From positions 70,318-134,317 of the forward strand of contig NZ_LMAS01000009.1 of assembly GCF_001509555.1 (NCBI RefSeq): 64,000 nucleotides of DNA. The letters are read 5' to 3'. Origin of the DNA: Bacillus sp. FJAT-29937. GTDB taxonomy: Bacteria > Bacillota > Bacilli > Bacillales > Cytobacillaceae. A model generated the notes under the pieces. The model worked only from the letters and a program-made list of their open reading frames with translations. It did not search any database and was not told where the DNA came from. Both the position numbers and the translations under genes were made by a program. Below are positions 50,675 to 59,995 of the stretch, piece by piece (position 1 is the stretch's first letter; each line of letters starts with the position of its first letter).

Positions 50675-51556
50675 TTGACCAATTATTCCTTGGCGTTTAA
50701 AAGTATGGTGGGTGCCGAAAAGTTTAAACAAGCGTATGATGCCAATCTTTCATTATGGAAAATAGATTACGAGAGTTTTTACGTTTCAACACGTTTCGGT
50801 GAAACACATATTATTGCAACAGGCCCTAAGGATGCTCCTCCTTTAATTCTTTTGCACGGCTTTGGCTTTGGAGCGACTATGTGGTATCCCAATATTCATG
50901 AGCTAAGCCAATATTACCGAACATATGCGGTCGACATATTGGCGGATTTTAATTTAAGTGTAGCAGTAAAGCCTTATAAGGAAAAGAAAGACTGTGCCGA
51001 ATGGCTTTTAGATGTTTTTCACGAATTAGGAATAGAGCAAGCAGCAATTTGCGGGCACTCAGCTGGCGGCTGGCAGGCCATTAATTTTTCGATTCTTTAT
51101 CCTGAAAAAGTGAATAAGCTCATCCTGTTAGCTCCAGCAGCTTCATTTATTCCTTTTTATAAACAATTCTTTTTAAGGCTATTCAGTATCATGATTATAC
51201 CTAAACGATCTTTTGTCATTAATTCATTCTGCAGCTGGTTTGTTGCTAAAGAGAATCAAGTGGAGCCAGGATTATTTGAGCAGTTTTACTTAGGTTTAAA
51301 ACATTATAAAATGACAAAAACGATTGTTCCCTCTGTTTTTAGCAATGATGATTTTAAGAAAATTAGTATGCCGTCATTGATTATGGTTGGGGATAAGGAA
51401 GTTATCTATAATTATCAGGAAATGTTAAAAAATGCCCAGCAGTTGATCCCTCATATTGAATATAAGGTTATTCAAAATGCTGGGCATGCCCTTTCTATTG
51501 AGAAGGCGGAGGAAGTGAATGAATGTATCATTAAGTTTTTAAATAATGTGGAATGA
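50675..51556 (+). CDS. Alpha/beta-hydrolase
   Basis: A 293-residue alpha/beta-hydrolase starting at TTG with GGAGGAG upstream. The oxyanion segment LLHGFGFGATMW, nucleophile elbow ICGHSAGGWQA (serine about 129), acid MVGDKEVIYNY and catalytic histidine in NAGHALSIEKAEEV are all present. The central cap (FIPFYKQFFLRLFSIM...) is hydrophobic. An esterase or lipase-like role on a hydrophobic ester is likely. The membrane-protein and endonuclease genes follow in the same direction. Confidence 0.85.
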   Translation: MTNYSLAFKSMVGAEKFKQAYDANLSLWKIDYESFYVSTRFGETHIIATGPKDAPPLILLHGFGFGATMWYPNIHELSQYYRTYAVDILADFNLSVAVKPYKEKKDCAEWLLDVFHELGIEQAAICGHSAGGWQAINFSILYPEKVNKLILLAPAASFIPFYKQFFLRLFSIMIIPKRSFVINSFCSWFVAKENQVEPGLFEQFYLGLKHYKMTKTIVPSVFSNDDFKKISMPSLIMVGDKEVIYNYQEMLKNAQQLIPHIEYKVIQNAGHALSIEKAEEVNECIIKFLNNVE

Positions 51557-51676
51557 TCAACAATAGTTTAAGTACCATTATATTAGTGAGGGTCTCAGGG
51601 GATTTAGAAAAATGCCAAAAAATAGGTGTTGGAATCGTCTTGCGTAAGTTACAATTAAAATAAAAAAGGTGATATT

Positions 51677-52744
51677 ATGCTAGTTAAGCAGATTCTTAGG
51701 AAAAGCTATGTCTGGATGCTGTTATTGATATTGATACTTATTTCGAATTTCATATTGTATCGAACGCCCATTTCACCAATGGTTCTAACTGATGAAACGA
51801 AATGGGTTGTTCTTGGGTCTCTGCTTGATTTAGCAATTATTTCACCATTATTAGTATTAGCCATAAATAAGAAAAAGGGTTCTTTCATTAAGCGTTTTAT
51901 TATTTTGATGGCAGGTGGGCTAATACTAGCAAAATTCTTAATCCCCATGAAATATTTTGAACCATTTATCTGGATCTCCTATATTGGTTTTGGTGTTGAG
52001 GGACTATTGATTCTAATAGAATTGTCCTTACTTATCATGCTAGTTAGATATATGCCTGCCATCATTCAAAAAGTGCGGAGCAGTGATGAAACACTATTAT
52101 TTTCCTTTCCAGCTACGGTTAGGGAAAAGGTGGGGAATCATCCGATTGTCAAAGCTTTTTCCTCTGAATTTCTGATTTTTTATTATGCTTTTGCGTCATG
52201 GAGGAAAAGTCCGCCAAAAGGAAAGGGATTTTTCACTCTTCACTCAAAATCTAGCTTATTGGCATTTCACATTATGTTGATTCATGCGATTGTGATTGAA
52301 ACACTGGGGCTTCATTGGTGGCTTCACGATAAGTCCATCGTTTTATCGATTGTTCTCCTTATCTTAAATATTTATTCTATTATATTTTTTCTTGGTGAAA
52401 TTCAGGCTGTCCGCCTAAATCCAGTCAAGTTAACAGACAATAAAATTTACTTATCCCTTGGCTTAGCTAAGAAAATGGTACTGTCACTCGAAGATATTGC
52501 GGCTATTACAACGGACCAACATGTATTAGAACAAAAGATAAATAGTAAAACCACGCTGGATTTTATTGCACGGGATTTTGAAGAGGTTCATCCCCATATG
52601 ATTCTAGAATTAAAGAACCCAAGGCAAGCGACTCTTTTTTTTGGAGTGGAAAAAACATATACGAGGGTGGCCATACGATTGGATGATCCTGGTGTATTTA
52701 TTCAGGAATTAAAAGGAGGAAAAATTATTGAACTTGAAAAATAA
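51677..52744 (+). CDS. Polytopic membrane protein with cytoplasmic C-terminal domain
   Basis: A 355-residue protein with about seven hydrophobic segments in the first 250 residues (RKSYVWMLLLILILISNFIL at the start) and a soluble beta-rich C-terminal part (VRLNPVKLTDNKIYLSLGLA..., DPGVFIQELKGGKIIELEK) that looks like a PH-type fold. The family is found in Bacillaceae without known function. GGTGAT precedes the ATG. Its end overlaps the start of the endonuclease I gene by 17 bases, so the two are coupled. Confidence 0.72.
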   Translation: MLVKQILRKSYVWMLLLILILISNFILYRTPISPMVLTDETKWVVLGSLLDLAIISPLLVLAINKKKGSFIKRFIILMAGGLILAKFLIPMKYFEPFIWISYIGFGVEGLLILIELSLLIMLVRYMPAIIQKVRSSDETLLFSFPATVREKVGNHPIVKAFSSEFLIFYYAFASWRKSPPKGKGFFTLHSKSSLLAFHIMLIHAIVIETLGLHWWLHDKSIVLSIVLLILNIYSIIFFLGEIQAVRLNPVKLTDNKIYLSLGLAKKMVLSLEDIAAITTDQHVLEQKINSKTTLDFIARDFEEVHPHMILELKNPRQATLFFGVEKTYTRVAIRLDDPGVFIQELKGGKIIELEK

Positions 52745-53639
52745 AGAATCTCATAAAAATGTAGATTTTAGTGCTACATTGTTGGAGCTGGAGTTTAACA
52801 AAAAGAGGTTTAAAAATGGTAAAGAGTATTATGATGAAGAACTGGATCAAAAGGCAATAAAAGATTACTATCATCAAATTGATTTTAAAGAAGTGGACAA
52901 AAAAGAGTTATATAGGAAACTTAATCAGTTAGTTACACTTACACATGAAAATCAGCTTCCTTATAACGCTAAAACCCGAAATTATCTCTATTCAAGAATT
53001 GACCTCCAAATGGACGGGAAGTTGAAGAGCATCTATTCCGGAAAAGAAAGGGATCCTGAACAAGTCATAAGAGCTGATTATGAAGCAGAAAGAAAAAGAA
53101 CAGAAGCTTATGCCAAGTTACAAAAAAGTAGCTCGAAAACCGATTATTTACAGCTGACGATGGCGTCCATTGAAAGAGAAAATATGTATAATTGTGAACA
53201 CGTCGTTCCTCAGTCATGGTTTGGTAAGGATGATCCAATGAAAGGAGATTTACATCATCTTTTTACTTGCGAAATAGATTGCAACTCATTAAGGTCCAAT
53301 CACCCTTATTTTGATTTTGTGGACTATTCCCCTCAAATGGAGAAGGAAGCAATCAGAGCACAGTGCGGGAAATATGAAGAGGGTAAGTTTGAACCTGAAA
53401 GCGGAAAAGGTGAGGCGGCCAGGGCGACATTGTATTTTTTGTTAAGATATCCAGGAGAAATTAGCCGATATAGCAGTAAGGACATTGAGATGCTGCTAAA
53501 ATGGCATCGTGAATATAAAATATCCATTTATGAAAAACATCGCAACAAAGAGATCTTCACTATTCAAAAGAATAGAAATCCTCTAATTGATATTCCTCAA
53601 TACGCTGACAAAATCGATTTTACGTTAGGTTTACCTTAA
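52728..53639 (+). CDS. Endonuclease I-family nuclease without signal peptide
   Basis: A 303-residue nuclease of the EndA/NucM/Vvn family. The His-Me finger motif is EHVVPQSWFGKDDPMKGDLHH (21 residues in full; key residues His181-like in EHVVPQS and the metal-side GDLHHLF), followed by CNSLRSNHPYFDF and RGRATLYFLLRY-type helices. It starts at TTG with GGAGG. The known Bacillus relatives (for example Bsn/YurI) are secreted, but this one has no signal peptide, so it should stay in the cell or leave by another route. A terminator follows. Confidence 0.82.
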   Translation: MNLKNKESHKNVDFSATLLELEFNKKRFKNGKEYYDEELDQKAIKDYYHQIDFKEVDKKELYRKLNQLVTLTHENQLPYNAKTRNYLYSRIDLQMDGKLKSIYSGKERDPEQVIRADYEAERKRTEAYAKLQKSSSKTDYLQLTMASIERENMYNCEHVVPQSWFGKDDPMKGDLHHLFTCEIDCNSLRSNHPYFDFVDYSPQMEKEAIRAQCGKYEEGKFEPESGKGEAARATLYFLLRYPGEISRYSSKDIEMLLKWHREYKISIYEKHRNKEIFTIQKNRNPLIDIPQYADKIDFTLGLP

Positions 53640-53710
53640 TTAGAATTTAGTTAAAATTCCGAGGCCATTTTTTGAATATCAGGCTTTTGTACTCTATTGT
53701 AAAAACGAGA

Positions 53711-53756
53711 GGGGCCCCCAAAGTCAGTTACCCTGACTCTGGGGAGCCCTTTTTTG
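53711..53756 (+). terminator. Rho-independent terminator
   Basis: GGGCCCCCAAAGTCAG / CTGACTCTGGGGAGCCC stem with minor mismatches, then six T. Confidence 0.85.
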
Positions 53757-55067
53757 TTATTTGACTTTTATATTCACTTCTTTTTCAATGGTTGCCGGAT
53801 AGTCTAGAAGTTTTAATTTAATTGGTCCAGGTGGAGCATTTTCAAAAGGATATGGAATTTGATATATATTAAAATCTTTATCAGGCGATACAGAAATTCC
53901 TTCCTTTTCACCAATAATGTTACCATTCTGATCAATAGCATGTGAGAATATTAAATTATTATTGAAGCCAGTTTTGGTGTCTAATTTCATTTGAATTCTA
54001 TTTCCCACCGCTACAATTTCTGTGAATCTCCTGTCTTTAGGTGCCTTAAGGAATTTTTTGTTTGCTGGATCGATTTCGAGCCACAGTTCATCTTTATTAA
54101 GTGCCCGTAGAGAACTGAATTGTAAATTTAACTTTTTCGGATTGGAGAAATAGTTACTTTGCAAATGTACAATCAATTCATCCGAATCAGTCGGATAGTT
54201 TCCTCTTAAAGTTGAATCCCAACTTTCTCCCGTTTCGTCTACTAACCGAAGATCATTAAAACCGAAAATTTGTTTACTATTTTCTGGATTTAATGAAACA
54301 TGTACATCCGTTTGCGAAGGATAAATGACGACATCATTAATTGTTACTTCTTGCCCTTCGATCTCGACTGTTTCATTCAGCTTAAACACTTTCTTTTCAA
54401 CAAACTTATTTTCATCTAGCTGAAACGGAATTTCCCATAGTTCTTTTTGAAGTTGCTGATCAATGAAAAATTGGGATGATAAAATAAGATTCTTCGGAAG
54501 CAGCTCTTCCTCATTAAGAGAGAGTCTAAATTCCGATAAGGAATTTTTATCCACTGTCAAATATCCTCCACTGATTTGAGTGGAAATCTCCTCGCCTTTC
54601 TGATTTAAAAGTTTAAAATTATCTGGCATGACAAAAAGATCTTCATTTTCACCGCTGTAGTTAAAAAACAAAATTAAACCTTTTTCATCATGAACGACAG
54701 AATCTAATGTTAGTTGTATGCCAGCGTGTTCGACAGAAGCATTCACTTTTTGGATGTAATCATTTTCTGCTGCTGACAATAACCCTTTGTCATTTCGGAC
54801 AAATTCTATTACCTTTTCCATTCCGGGAATGATTTTCATATAAGTAGCCATTGTTTCGGAAACATTTAATGTCGTGAAAAAGGAAATAAAGAGTATGCTT
54901 GCTGTTAAAAGTATTTTTAACGGGCGTAATTTTTTCTTTCTTAGCTTTAGTTCTTTTCCGCGTTTCATTCCTTCTAAGATGGCTGAATCAGCCCGATCAT
55001 CGGAAAAAACAATCTCATTATAAAAATCTCTTGATCTCTCTAATTCTTTTTCTTCCTTTTCAAACAT
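53757..55067 (-). CDS. DUF4179-type anti-sigma factor
   Basis: A 436-residue single-pass membrane protein: 50-residue cytoplasmic start, one transmembrane helix (ILLTASILFISFFTTLNVS) and a large outside part of beta-sandwich domains. The sequence after the helix (KIIPGMEKVIEFVRNDKGLL, then GIQLTLDSVVHDEKGLILFF) is the DUF4179 domain found in anti-sigma factors of Bacillus. The start overlaps the sigma gene by 8 bases. It should hold the sigma factor at the membrane until an envelope signal arrives; the signal is unknown. Confidence 0.83.
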   Translation of the reverse strand: MFEKEEKELERSRDFYNEIVFSDDRADSAILEGMKRGKELKLRKKKLRPLKILLTASILFISFFTTLNVSETMATYMKIIPGMEKVIEFVRNDKGLLSAAENDYIQKVNASVEHAGIQLTLDSVVHDEKGLILFFNYSGENEDLFVMPDNFKLLNQKGEEISTQISGGYLTVDKNSLSEFRLSLNEEELLPKNLILSSQFFIDQQLQKELWEIPFQLDENKFVEKKVFKLNETVEIEGQEVTINDVVIYPSQTDVHVSLNPENSKQIFGFNDLRLVDETGESWDSTLRGNYPTDSDELIVHLQSNYFSNPKKLNLQFSSLRALNKDELWLEIDPANKKFLKAPKDRRFTEIVAVGNRIQMKLDTKTGFNNNLIFSHAIDQNGNIIGEKEGISVSPDKDFNIYQIPYPFENAPPGPIKLKLLDYPATIEKEVNIKVK

Positions 55068-55578
55068 TCAGCCCACTCCTATCCTCCATATGATTTCGCA
55101 GCGCTTTTAATCCTTTATACAACCATGTTTTGATCGTGCTTTCTGGGCTCTCTAATATTTCCGCAATATCCTTAATCCTGAGATCGTGATAATATTTGAG
55201 AATAATTACTTCTCGGCAGCGCGAATCTATTTTCAGCAAGGCTTCCTGAATTTCTAATGTTTGAGAATGATCAACTGTTTCTGCCAGATTATCTAATAAT
55301 TCAGTGTCAGCGATTCTTTTTTTCCTCCGGGCTTGATCGTGGCAGTAGTTCAACATGATCCGAATGAGCCATGTGGAGAAATAATCAGGTTCCTTTACTT
55401 TATGTATGGAGCGGTAGGCTCTAAAGGTGACTTCCTGTAATGCCTCCAGTGCATCCTCTTCATTACGGAGATAGGAATAGGCAATTTTTAATAAGCGGAT
55501 TTTATGGATTTGCATCAATTCGTAAAATGCTTCATCATCCCCTTTTTTTGCCTTTTTAATTAATGACATGACTTCCAA
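55060..55578 (-). CDS. ECF-type RNA polymerase sigma factor
   Basis: A 172-residue group 4 sigma factor (region 2: DDEAFYELMQIHKIRLLKIA, then SYLRNEEDALEALQEVTFRA; region 4: YHDLRIKDIAEILESPESTI). Start TTG at 55578 follows GGGGGGAG. It resembles the sigma factors that pair with DUF4179 proteins. A second, unrelated sigma/anti-sigma pair is at 10858-12298. Confidence 0.88.
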   Translation of the reverse strand: MEVMSLIKKAKKGDDEAFYELMQIHKIRLLKIAYSYLRNEEDALEALQEVTFRAYRSIHKVKEPDYFSTWLIRIMLNYCHDQARRKKRIADTELLDNLAETVDHSQTLEIQEALLKIDSRCREVIILKYYHDLRIKDIAEILESPESTIKTWLYKGLKALRNHMEDRSGLNV

Positions 55579-55674
55579 GGAGCTCCCCCCTTTTTTATTT
55601 TCTATACATTAGACACTAGTAGATGTCAAAAAGTCTTAGTGATTTTTGTTTCTCATCATACAATACAAAGGAAC

Positions 55675-55706
55675 AAAGCCTTGTAGTTATTCGACTACAA
55701 GGCTTT
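55675..55706. terminator. Hairpin terminator downstream of the XRE-TPR gene
   Basis: AAAGCCTTGTAGT / ACTACAAGGCTTT perfect 13-bp stem with a 6-base loop; T-rich on the minus strand side. Confidence 0.75.
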
Positions 55707-55717
55707 CGTCAGGTCAT

Positions 55718-56968
55718 TTATTGTTTAGAATTTTCATTGATGAGGTCAAAAGTTTCATTCGCAAACTCTTTAAGTGAATTAGAAGGGAGCTGGTCAAAAT
55801 TCTTCACCGCTTTTTTCGCTAATTGAAAGGCATCATCCCAGTTTTCTAGATTCAAATGGCATAGAGCTTTGTAGGAATCCATCACATAAAAGAGAGACAA
55901 ATCAAAAGGATGATGGATATAAGATGGAATCTCTATTTTTTCAAAGCTTTGAAGTGCTTCTTCATTACGGCTAAGTTTATATAGGGCTTTCCCTTCTTCA
56001 AGGAAGAAGTAATGTTTAAATGAATTTGAAAGGTTAGGATCTGATAAGCATTGATTGATTTTCTCGATAGCTTCTTCGTATTGCTGCTTTTCCGATATGA
56101 GAGTGTCAATCATCAAAAATTCATAAAACAGAATAGAAAACATGTCATCTGCAAACTCTCCGTATTGCTTAAGCTTCTTAGAGTAGTACAATTTTCTTTC
56201 TTCATTTTTTGTAATCATGGCATATCCTGCTGCCAGTCTATACAAATCGTCGATGAGATAGAAAATTCGATGCTTTTTTGAATAGGCGAAGGCGTTCTCC
56301 AGAACTTGTGCTGCTTCCTCTGAATGACCTGCTGAAAAATATAAAACCGCTTCATGATAATCTAGATCAAGCCGGGTTTTTGGATCTATATAGGCATGGT
56401 GGGCTTCGATTTTCGCCCGCTCACTTAAGAATATGGCTAATGATTGCTCATAGTTTAGTTCAATGAATTTCACGATTGCACGGAAGATGCCAATATCTGC
56501 CCGCCTTGATGTGAGGTTCATTTGATCGTAAATAACTGACGCCTGTTCAGAGAATTTCTCCCAGCCGCTAATCTTTTCTTTGTGCAGACAGCGGCTGTAA
56601 ATGTCTAATAACCTCGCTGACACATAGCCGTTAGTTAGGTTTGCGACATACGGTTCAATAATAGCAATAATTTCATTAAGTTTTTCCGAATGTATAATTG
56701 TATTTTCTGAGTCCCTTAATCCAACTTCACTATATAGTTCCTCTGCCTTCTCTAGAACCTCCCTTAATTCAGAAAAACTAAATTCCTCCAATAAATCGGA
56801 TACTTCAACACCTAGCTGTTCGGCGATATAGTGCAAGCTTTCAATCGAGGGATTTGCCTTATTATTTTCAATCAGACTGAGCATCCCTTTCGTAAGAGCT
56901 GCTCCAGCAAGCTCCTCGAGAGTCATTTTCTTCTGTTTTCTTAATTTCCGAATTCGTTCCCCTAACAT
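55718..56968 (-). CDS. XRE-family regulator with TPR-like repeat domain
   Basis: A 416-residue protein. Residues 1-65 are a Cro/C1-type helix-turn-helix (GERIRKLRKQKKMTLEELAG, LIENNKANPSIESLHYIAEQ). The rest is all-alpha and contains TPR-like helix pairs, as in PlcR/Rgg-related or Rap-like regulators that can bind peptides. The gene diverges from an MFS exporter gene, and the shared spacer holds two palindromes of the same type flanking the exporter promoter, so it very likely represses or controls the exporter. Whether a peptide signal is used is not known. Confidence 0.87.
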   Translation of the reverse strand: MLGERIRKLRKQKKMTLEELAGAALTKGMLSLIENNKANPSIESLHYIAEQLGVEVSDLLEEFSFSELREVLEKAEELYSEVGLRDSENTIIHSEKLNEIIAIIEPYVANLTNGYVSARLLDIYSRCLHKEKISGWEKFSEQASVIYDQMNLTSRRADIGIFRAIVKFIELNYEQSLAIFLSERAKIEAHHAYIDPKTRLDLDYHEAVLYFSAGHSEEAAQVLENAFAYSKKHRIFYLIDDLYRLAAGYAMITKNEERKLYYSKKLKQYGEFADDMFSILFYEFLMIDTLISEKQQYEEAIEKINQCLSDPNLSNSFKHYFFLEEGKALYKLSRNEEALQSFEKIEIPSYIHHPFDLSLFYVMDSYKALCHLNLENWDDAFQLAKKAVKNFDQLPSNSLKEFANETFDLINENSKQ

Positions 56969-57001
56969 GTTGATTAGGCACGCTCCTATTTTTACCGATT
57001 T

Positions 57002-57018
57002 GTTTAATTATATTAAAC
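57002..57018. promoter_or_regulatory. Operator 1, palindrome of the XRE-TPR regulator
   Basis: GTTTAATTATATTAAAC, a perfect 17-bp palindrome directly upstream of the -35 box of the MFS gene and 33 bases from the regulator's start. Confidence 0.75.
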
Positions 57019-57020
57019 TT

Positions 57021-57049
57021 TTGCTTGAATGGGAATGGGAGGATATGGT
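57021..57049 (+). promoter_or_regulatory. Promoter of the MFS exporter gene
   Basis: TTGCTT and TATGGT with 17-base spacing, lying exactly between the two operator palindromes. Confidence 0.6.
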
Positions 57050-57056
57050 AAGATTT

Positions 57057-57073
57057 GTTTAATTAAATTAAAC
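57057..57073. promoter_or_regulatory. Operator 2, palindrome of the XRE-TPR regulator
   Basis: GTTTAATTAAATTAAAC, 17 bp, one base different from operator 1. It covers the expected transcription start, 22 bases before the MFS ATG. Confidence 0.75.
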
Positions 57074-57094
57074 TTTTCAGAGTGGAGGATTCAC

Positions 57095-58396
57095 ATGGAA
57101 GAAGTTTATAAGATCAAAAAAGCAACGTACCATCTTTGGACATTTACCGTCAGCAAACTGATTTCCACTTTCGGAGCACAAGTATATTCATTTGCCATTA
57201 GCTTTTATATTTTACAAATGACGGGTTCTGCGACGAGTTTTGCAACAAACCTAATTTGCAGTATACTGCCGCGTACCCTTATAGCACCTTTCGCAGGATA
57301 TGCTGCCGATAGGTATTCAAGGAAGAAAATCGTCATTCTTGCACAAATTGGTACAACACTTTCCATTGGGGGATTGCTCCTAGTCATCTTATCCTCAGGT
57401 TTATCACTCGGCGCCATTTACGCAACAACCTGCATCTTGTCCATCACATCAACCTTTTCCGGAGTCACGTTCACATCATCCATTACAGGCCTTGTTGACA
57501 AAGAAAGAATACAAAGAGCCATGTCGCTCAACCAGATGTCCGTTTCTTTCGCTTCGATTGGAAGTCCGGCAGTTGGCGGATTATTATACGGTACAGTCTC
57601 CATGCCAGTATTTTTAATTTTGTATATGATCGCTTCCTCCATTGCTGTTATTCTTGAATCAACGATGAATTTCAATCTCTTCGCCAATCGTAAGAAGGAT
57701 GTCCAAGTTGAGGAAAAGGAATCGATGCGGCAAAGTATGAGAGCAGGGATCCAATATTTAAAATTGCAGCCAATAATCATGTCAATGATCTGGATCGGGC
57801 TGCTCGTCAATTTCTTATTCGGAGCGTTTGAGGTAGGCTATTCCTTCATCCTCATTGAAAAATTGAAAATGTCATCCATTCATTTTGGCTTAACAGAAGG
57901 TGCTTTTGCATTTGGAATGCTGCTCTTGTCCATTTATTTATCAGTAAGAAAAGAAGTGAAGTATCCATTTCTCCTATCCAAGAGAGGAATTATTGGGATG
58001 GGAATGACGATGGCGGGAGTAGGATTTCCTTTGCTCGTTTCATTTTCCTATAATATCGTATTTTCTTATTACATGATCATTATGTTTGGATTTGGCTTAT
58101 TAGTTATTCTCGTCAATACCCCACTGCAAGTAATGATGCAAAAATTGATTGATGATGATTTTAAGGGAAGGGTTTTTTCCATTCTTGAAACAATGGCGAT
58201 GGCGCTTATGCCGCTCGGAATGGTCATTTACGGATTTCTGTATGATATTTTTCCAGCACAATGGATTTTGATTTTGTCTTCGGCTTTACTAATTGGAGTT
58301 GTCCTTATTCTTGCGAGACCTTCTGTCATTCGCCAAGTGCATCCAGAGTTAAAGGGAGTTGAAGAAGCTAAGAATCGTGCGGAGTCTTTTTCATAG
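57095..58396 (+). CDS. MFS exporter (drug/macrolide efflux type)
   Basis: A 433-residue major facilitator of the macrolide-efflux/EntS-like type with about 12 hydrophobic segments (FTVSKLISTFGAQVYSFAIS, then the loop AGYAADRYSRKKIVILAQIG). The ATG at 57095 has GGAGG upstream; the frame is open from 57029 but that part covers the operators. It has the typical helix-6/7 loop and the QKLIDDDFKGRVFSILETM segment after helix 10. It probably exports a toxic compound and is controlled by the divergent XRE-TPR protein. Confidence 0.85.
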   Translation: MEEVYKIKKATYHLWTFTVSKLISTFGAQVYSFAISFYILQMTGSATSFATNLICSILPRTLIAPFAGYAADRYSRKKIVILAQIGTTLSIGGLLLVILSSGLSLGAIYATTCILSITSTFSGVTFTSSITGLVDKERIQRAMSLNQMSVSFASIGSPAVGGLLYGTVSMPVFLILYMIASSIAVILESTMNFNLFANRKKDVQVEEKESMRQSMRAGIQYLKLQPIIMSMIWIGLLVNFLFGAFEVGYSFILIEKLKMSSIHFGLTEGAFAFGMLLLSIYLSVRKEVKYPFLLSKRGIIGMGMTMAGVGFPLLVSFSYNIVFSYYMIIMFGFGLLVILVNTPLQVMMQKLIDDDFKGRVFSILETMAMALMPLGMVIYGFLYDIFPAQWILILSSALLIGVVLILARPSVIRQVHPELKGVEEAKNRAESFS

Positions 58397-58487
58397 AATC
58401 TTTGAAAAAGAGAGTAGTAGGACAAAGGAATTTTCCTTTCGAATAACGAAATAAATAATGAGATATTAAAAAAGGGGAGAAAGTAAC

Positions 58488-59873
58488 ATGACATTACAAG
58501 CAAGTATTTTATTTTCCAATGATGCGCGCATTCAAGAAAATAACCAAATTAAGCAATATGTTGAAAATAGTAAGGCAGCATTCACAGCTTTGTTTCTTGG
58601 GGAAGAGTTAACAGTTGTTATAAAAGAAATTGAGAAAGAGAAGCGGAATTTTGAAAAGATCCGGATGGTTGCAGGGGCTGTTGCACGTGAACTAAGCAAC
58701 CGCAAAGTTTTAAAGGCAGTTATTCAAGCAGATTCAATGAAAGAGGCATTGCCAAGCTTGCAGTTGGATGAGCTAGTCACTGCTTTTGTGGAAGGCTGGC
58801 ATTTAGGCTCATATAAATTTGTTATTTACAAGTCTAAGGAAGATCAATTCCAGACTGAATTAGTAGTAGCCGGATCAGCAGAACTAGAGCCATATAGTGA
58901 AATGGGAAAAATTCGTGCCGCTGCAGCAAACTTTTCCCGTGATTTAATGAATGAGGTTCCCAATGTGTTAAACCCAGAAACATTTCCTATCATCCTGCAA
59001 GATGAGTTTGCTGGAACGGACGTTCAAATAAATGTATTCCATAAAGAAAAGCTTGAGGAAATGGAAATGAACGGTGTTTTAACCGTTGGACGCGGAAGTA
59101 AATATAAGCCTTCCTTTGTGGAGCTCGTTTATAAGGGAGATGAATCAAAGCCGCTCGTCGCTCTTGTTGGTAAGGGAGTCACGTTTGATACAGGAGGAAT
59201 TAGCCTGAAGAGCGGCCGGGATTTAAGCGATATGCGAATGGATATGGGTGGCGCCGCTGCTGTTGCAGGAGCCATGAAGCTATTGGCTGCATCAAACGCA
59301 AAGGTCAATGTAGTGGCATTAATTCCAATCGTTGAAAACTCACCAGATAATACGTCCGTGCTTCCAGGAGAAATTATCCGTTATAAGAACGGTCATACAG
59401 TTCAAGTAGGGAATACGGATGCAGAAGGACGCCTCATCTTAGCTGACGGCCTTATTCGTGCGGGTGAATGGGGAGCTGATCATGTTGTGAATATCGCAAC
59501 TTTAACTGGGGCGATTGTGAACGCACTTGGAACGAAAATAGCAGGGGTCTTTGGGGATGAACAGCTCTCTAACGAAATGAAGGTGCTTGGCAAAGAAAAT
59601 GGCGACTTCGTTTGGCCGATGCCATTACTCGATGAATATGACAGCTATTTAAGAAGCGATTATGCCGATTTTAGCAATATTTCTTATAAAGGAGAGGCCG
59701 GGTCCATAACTGCAGGTTTATTCCTCCGCCGTTTTGTGCCTGAATCATGCAAATGGCTTCATGTGGATATGGCAGGCGTCATGGAAAGTGAAGAAAACGG
59801 ATATTATCCGAAAACCGCAACAGGTTTCGGTGCAAGATTGCTAGCAGACTTTACAGTGCATGTTTCAAAGTGA
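58488..59873 (+). CDS. pepA: Leucyl aminopeptidase (M17)
   Basis: A 461-residue cytosolic leucine aminopeptidase. The catalytic domain holds the metal ligands in GKGVTFDTGGISLKSG and DMRMDMGGAAAVAGA and the family signature NTDAEGRLILADGL. The N-terminal domain has the usual alpha/beta form. GGGGAG precedes the ATG. It removes N-terminal residues from peptides and may complement the other peptidases in the window. It is 91 bases after the MFS gene with no clear link to it. Confidence 0.92.
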   Translation: MTLQASILFSNDARIQENNQIKQYVENSKAAFTALFLGEELTVVIKEIEKEKRNFEKIRMVAGAVARELSNRKVLKAVIQADSMKEALPSLQLDELVTAFVEGWHLGSYKFVIYKSKEDQFQTELVVAGSAELEPYSEMGKIRAAAANFSRDLMNEVPNVLNPETFPIILQDEFAGTDVQINVFHKEKLEEMEMNGVLTVGRGSKYKPSFVELVYKGDESKPLVALVGKGVTFDTGGISLKSGRDLSDMRMDMGGAAAVAGAMKLLAASNAKVNVVALIPIVENSPDNTSVLPGEIIRYKNGHTVQVGNTDAEGRLILADGLIRAGEWGADHVVNIATLTGAIVNALGTKIAGVFGDEQLSNEMKVLGKENGDFVWPMPLLDEYDSYLRSDYADFSNISYKGEAGSITAGLFLRRFVPESCKWLHVDMAGVMESEENGYYPKTATGFGARLLADFTVHVSK

Positions 59874-59881
59874 AAATAAAT

Positions 59882-59941
59882 TGTCGTTGGTTTCAGTAGA
59901 ACTTGTCCTTGGAGTACGGAGTAATCTGAAGCCAACGATAT
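59882..59941 (+). terminator. Long-loop hairpin, possible terminator
   Basis: TCGTTGGTTTCAG / CTGAAGCCAACGA, 13-bp stem with one G-T pair and a 28-base loop. The following sequence has only a short T-run. Confidence 0.5.
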
Positions 59942-59995
59942 TTACTAACTGAGTTGAAATGGCTAAATCATATATTTATTTTGGGAGGAACCCCT

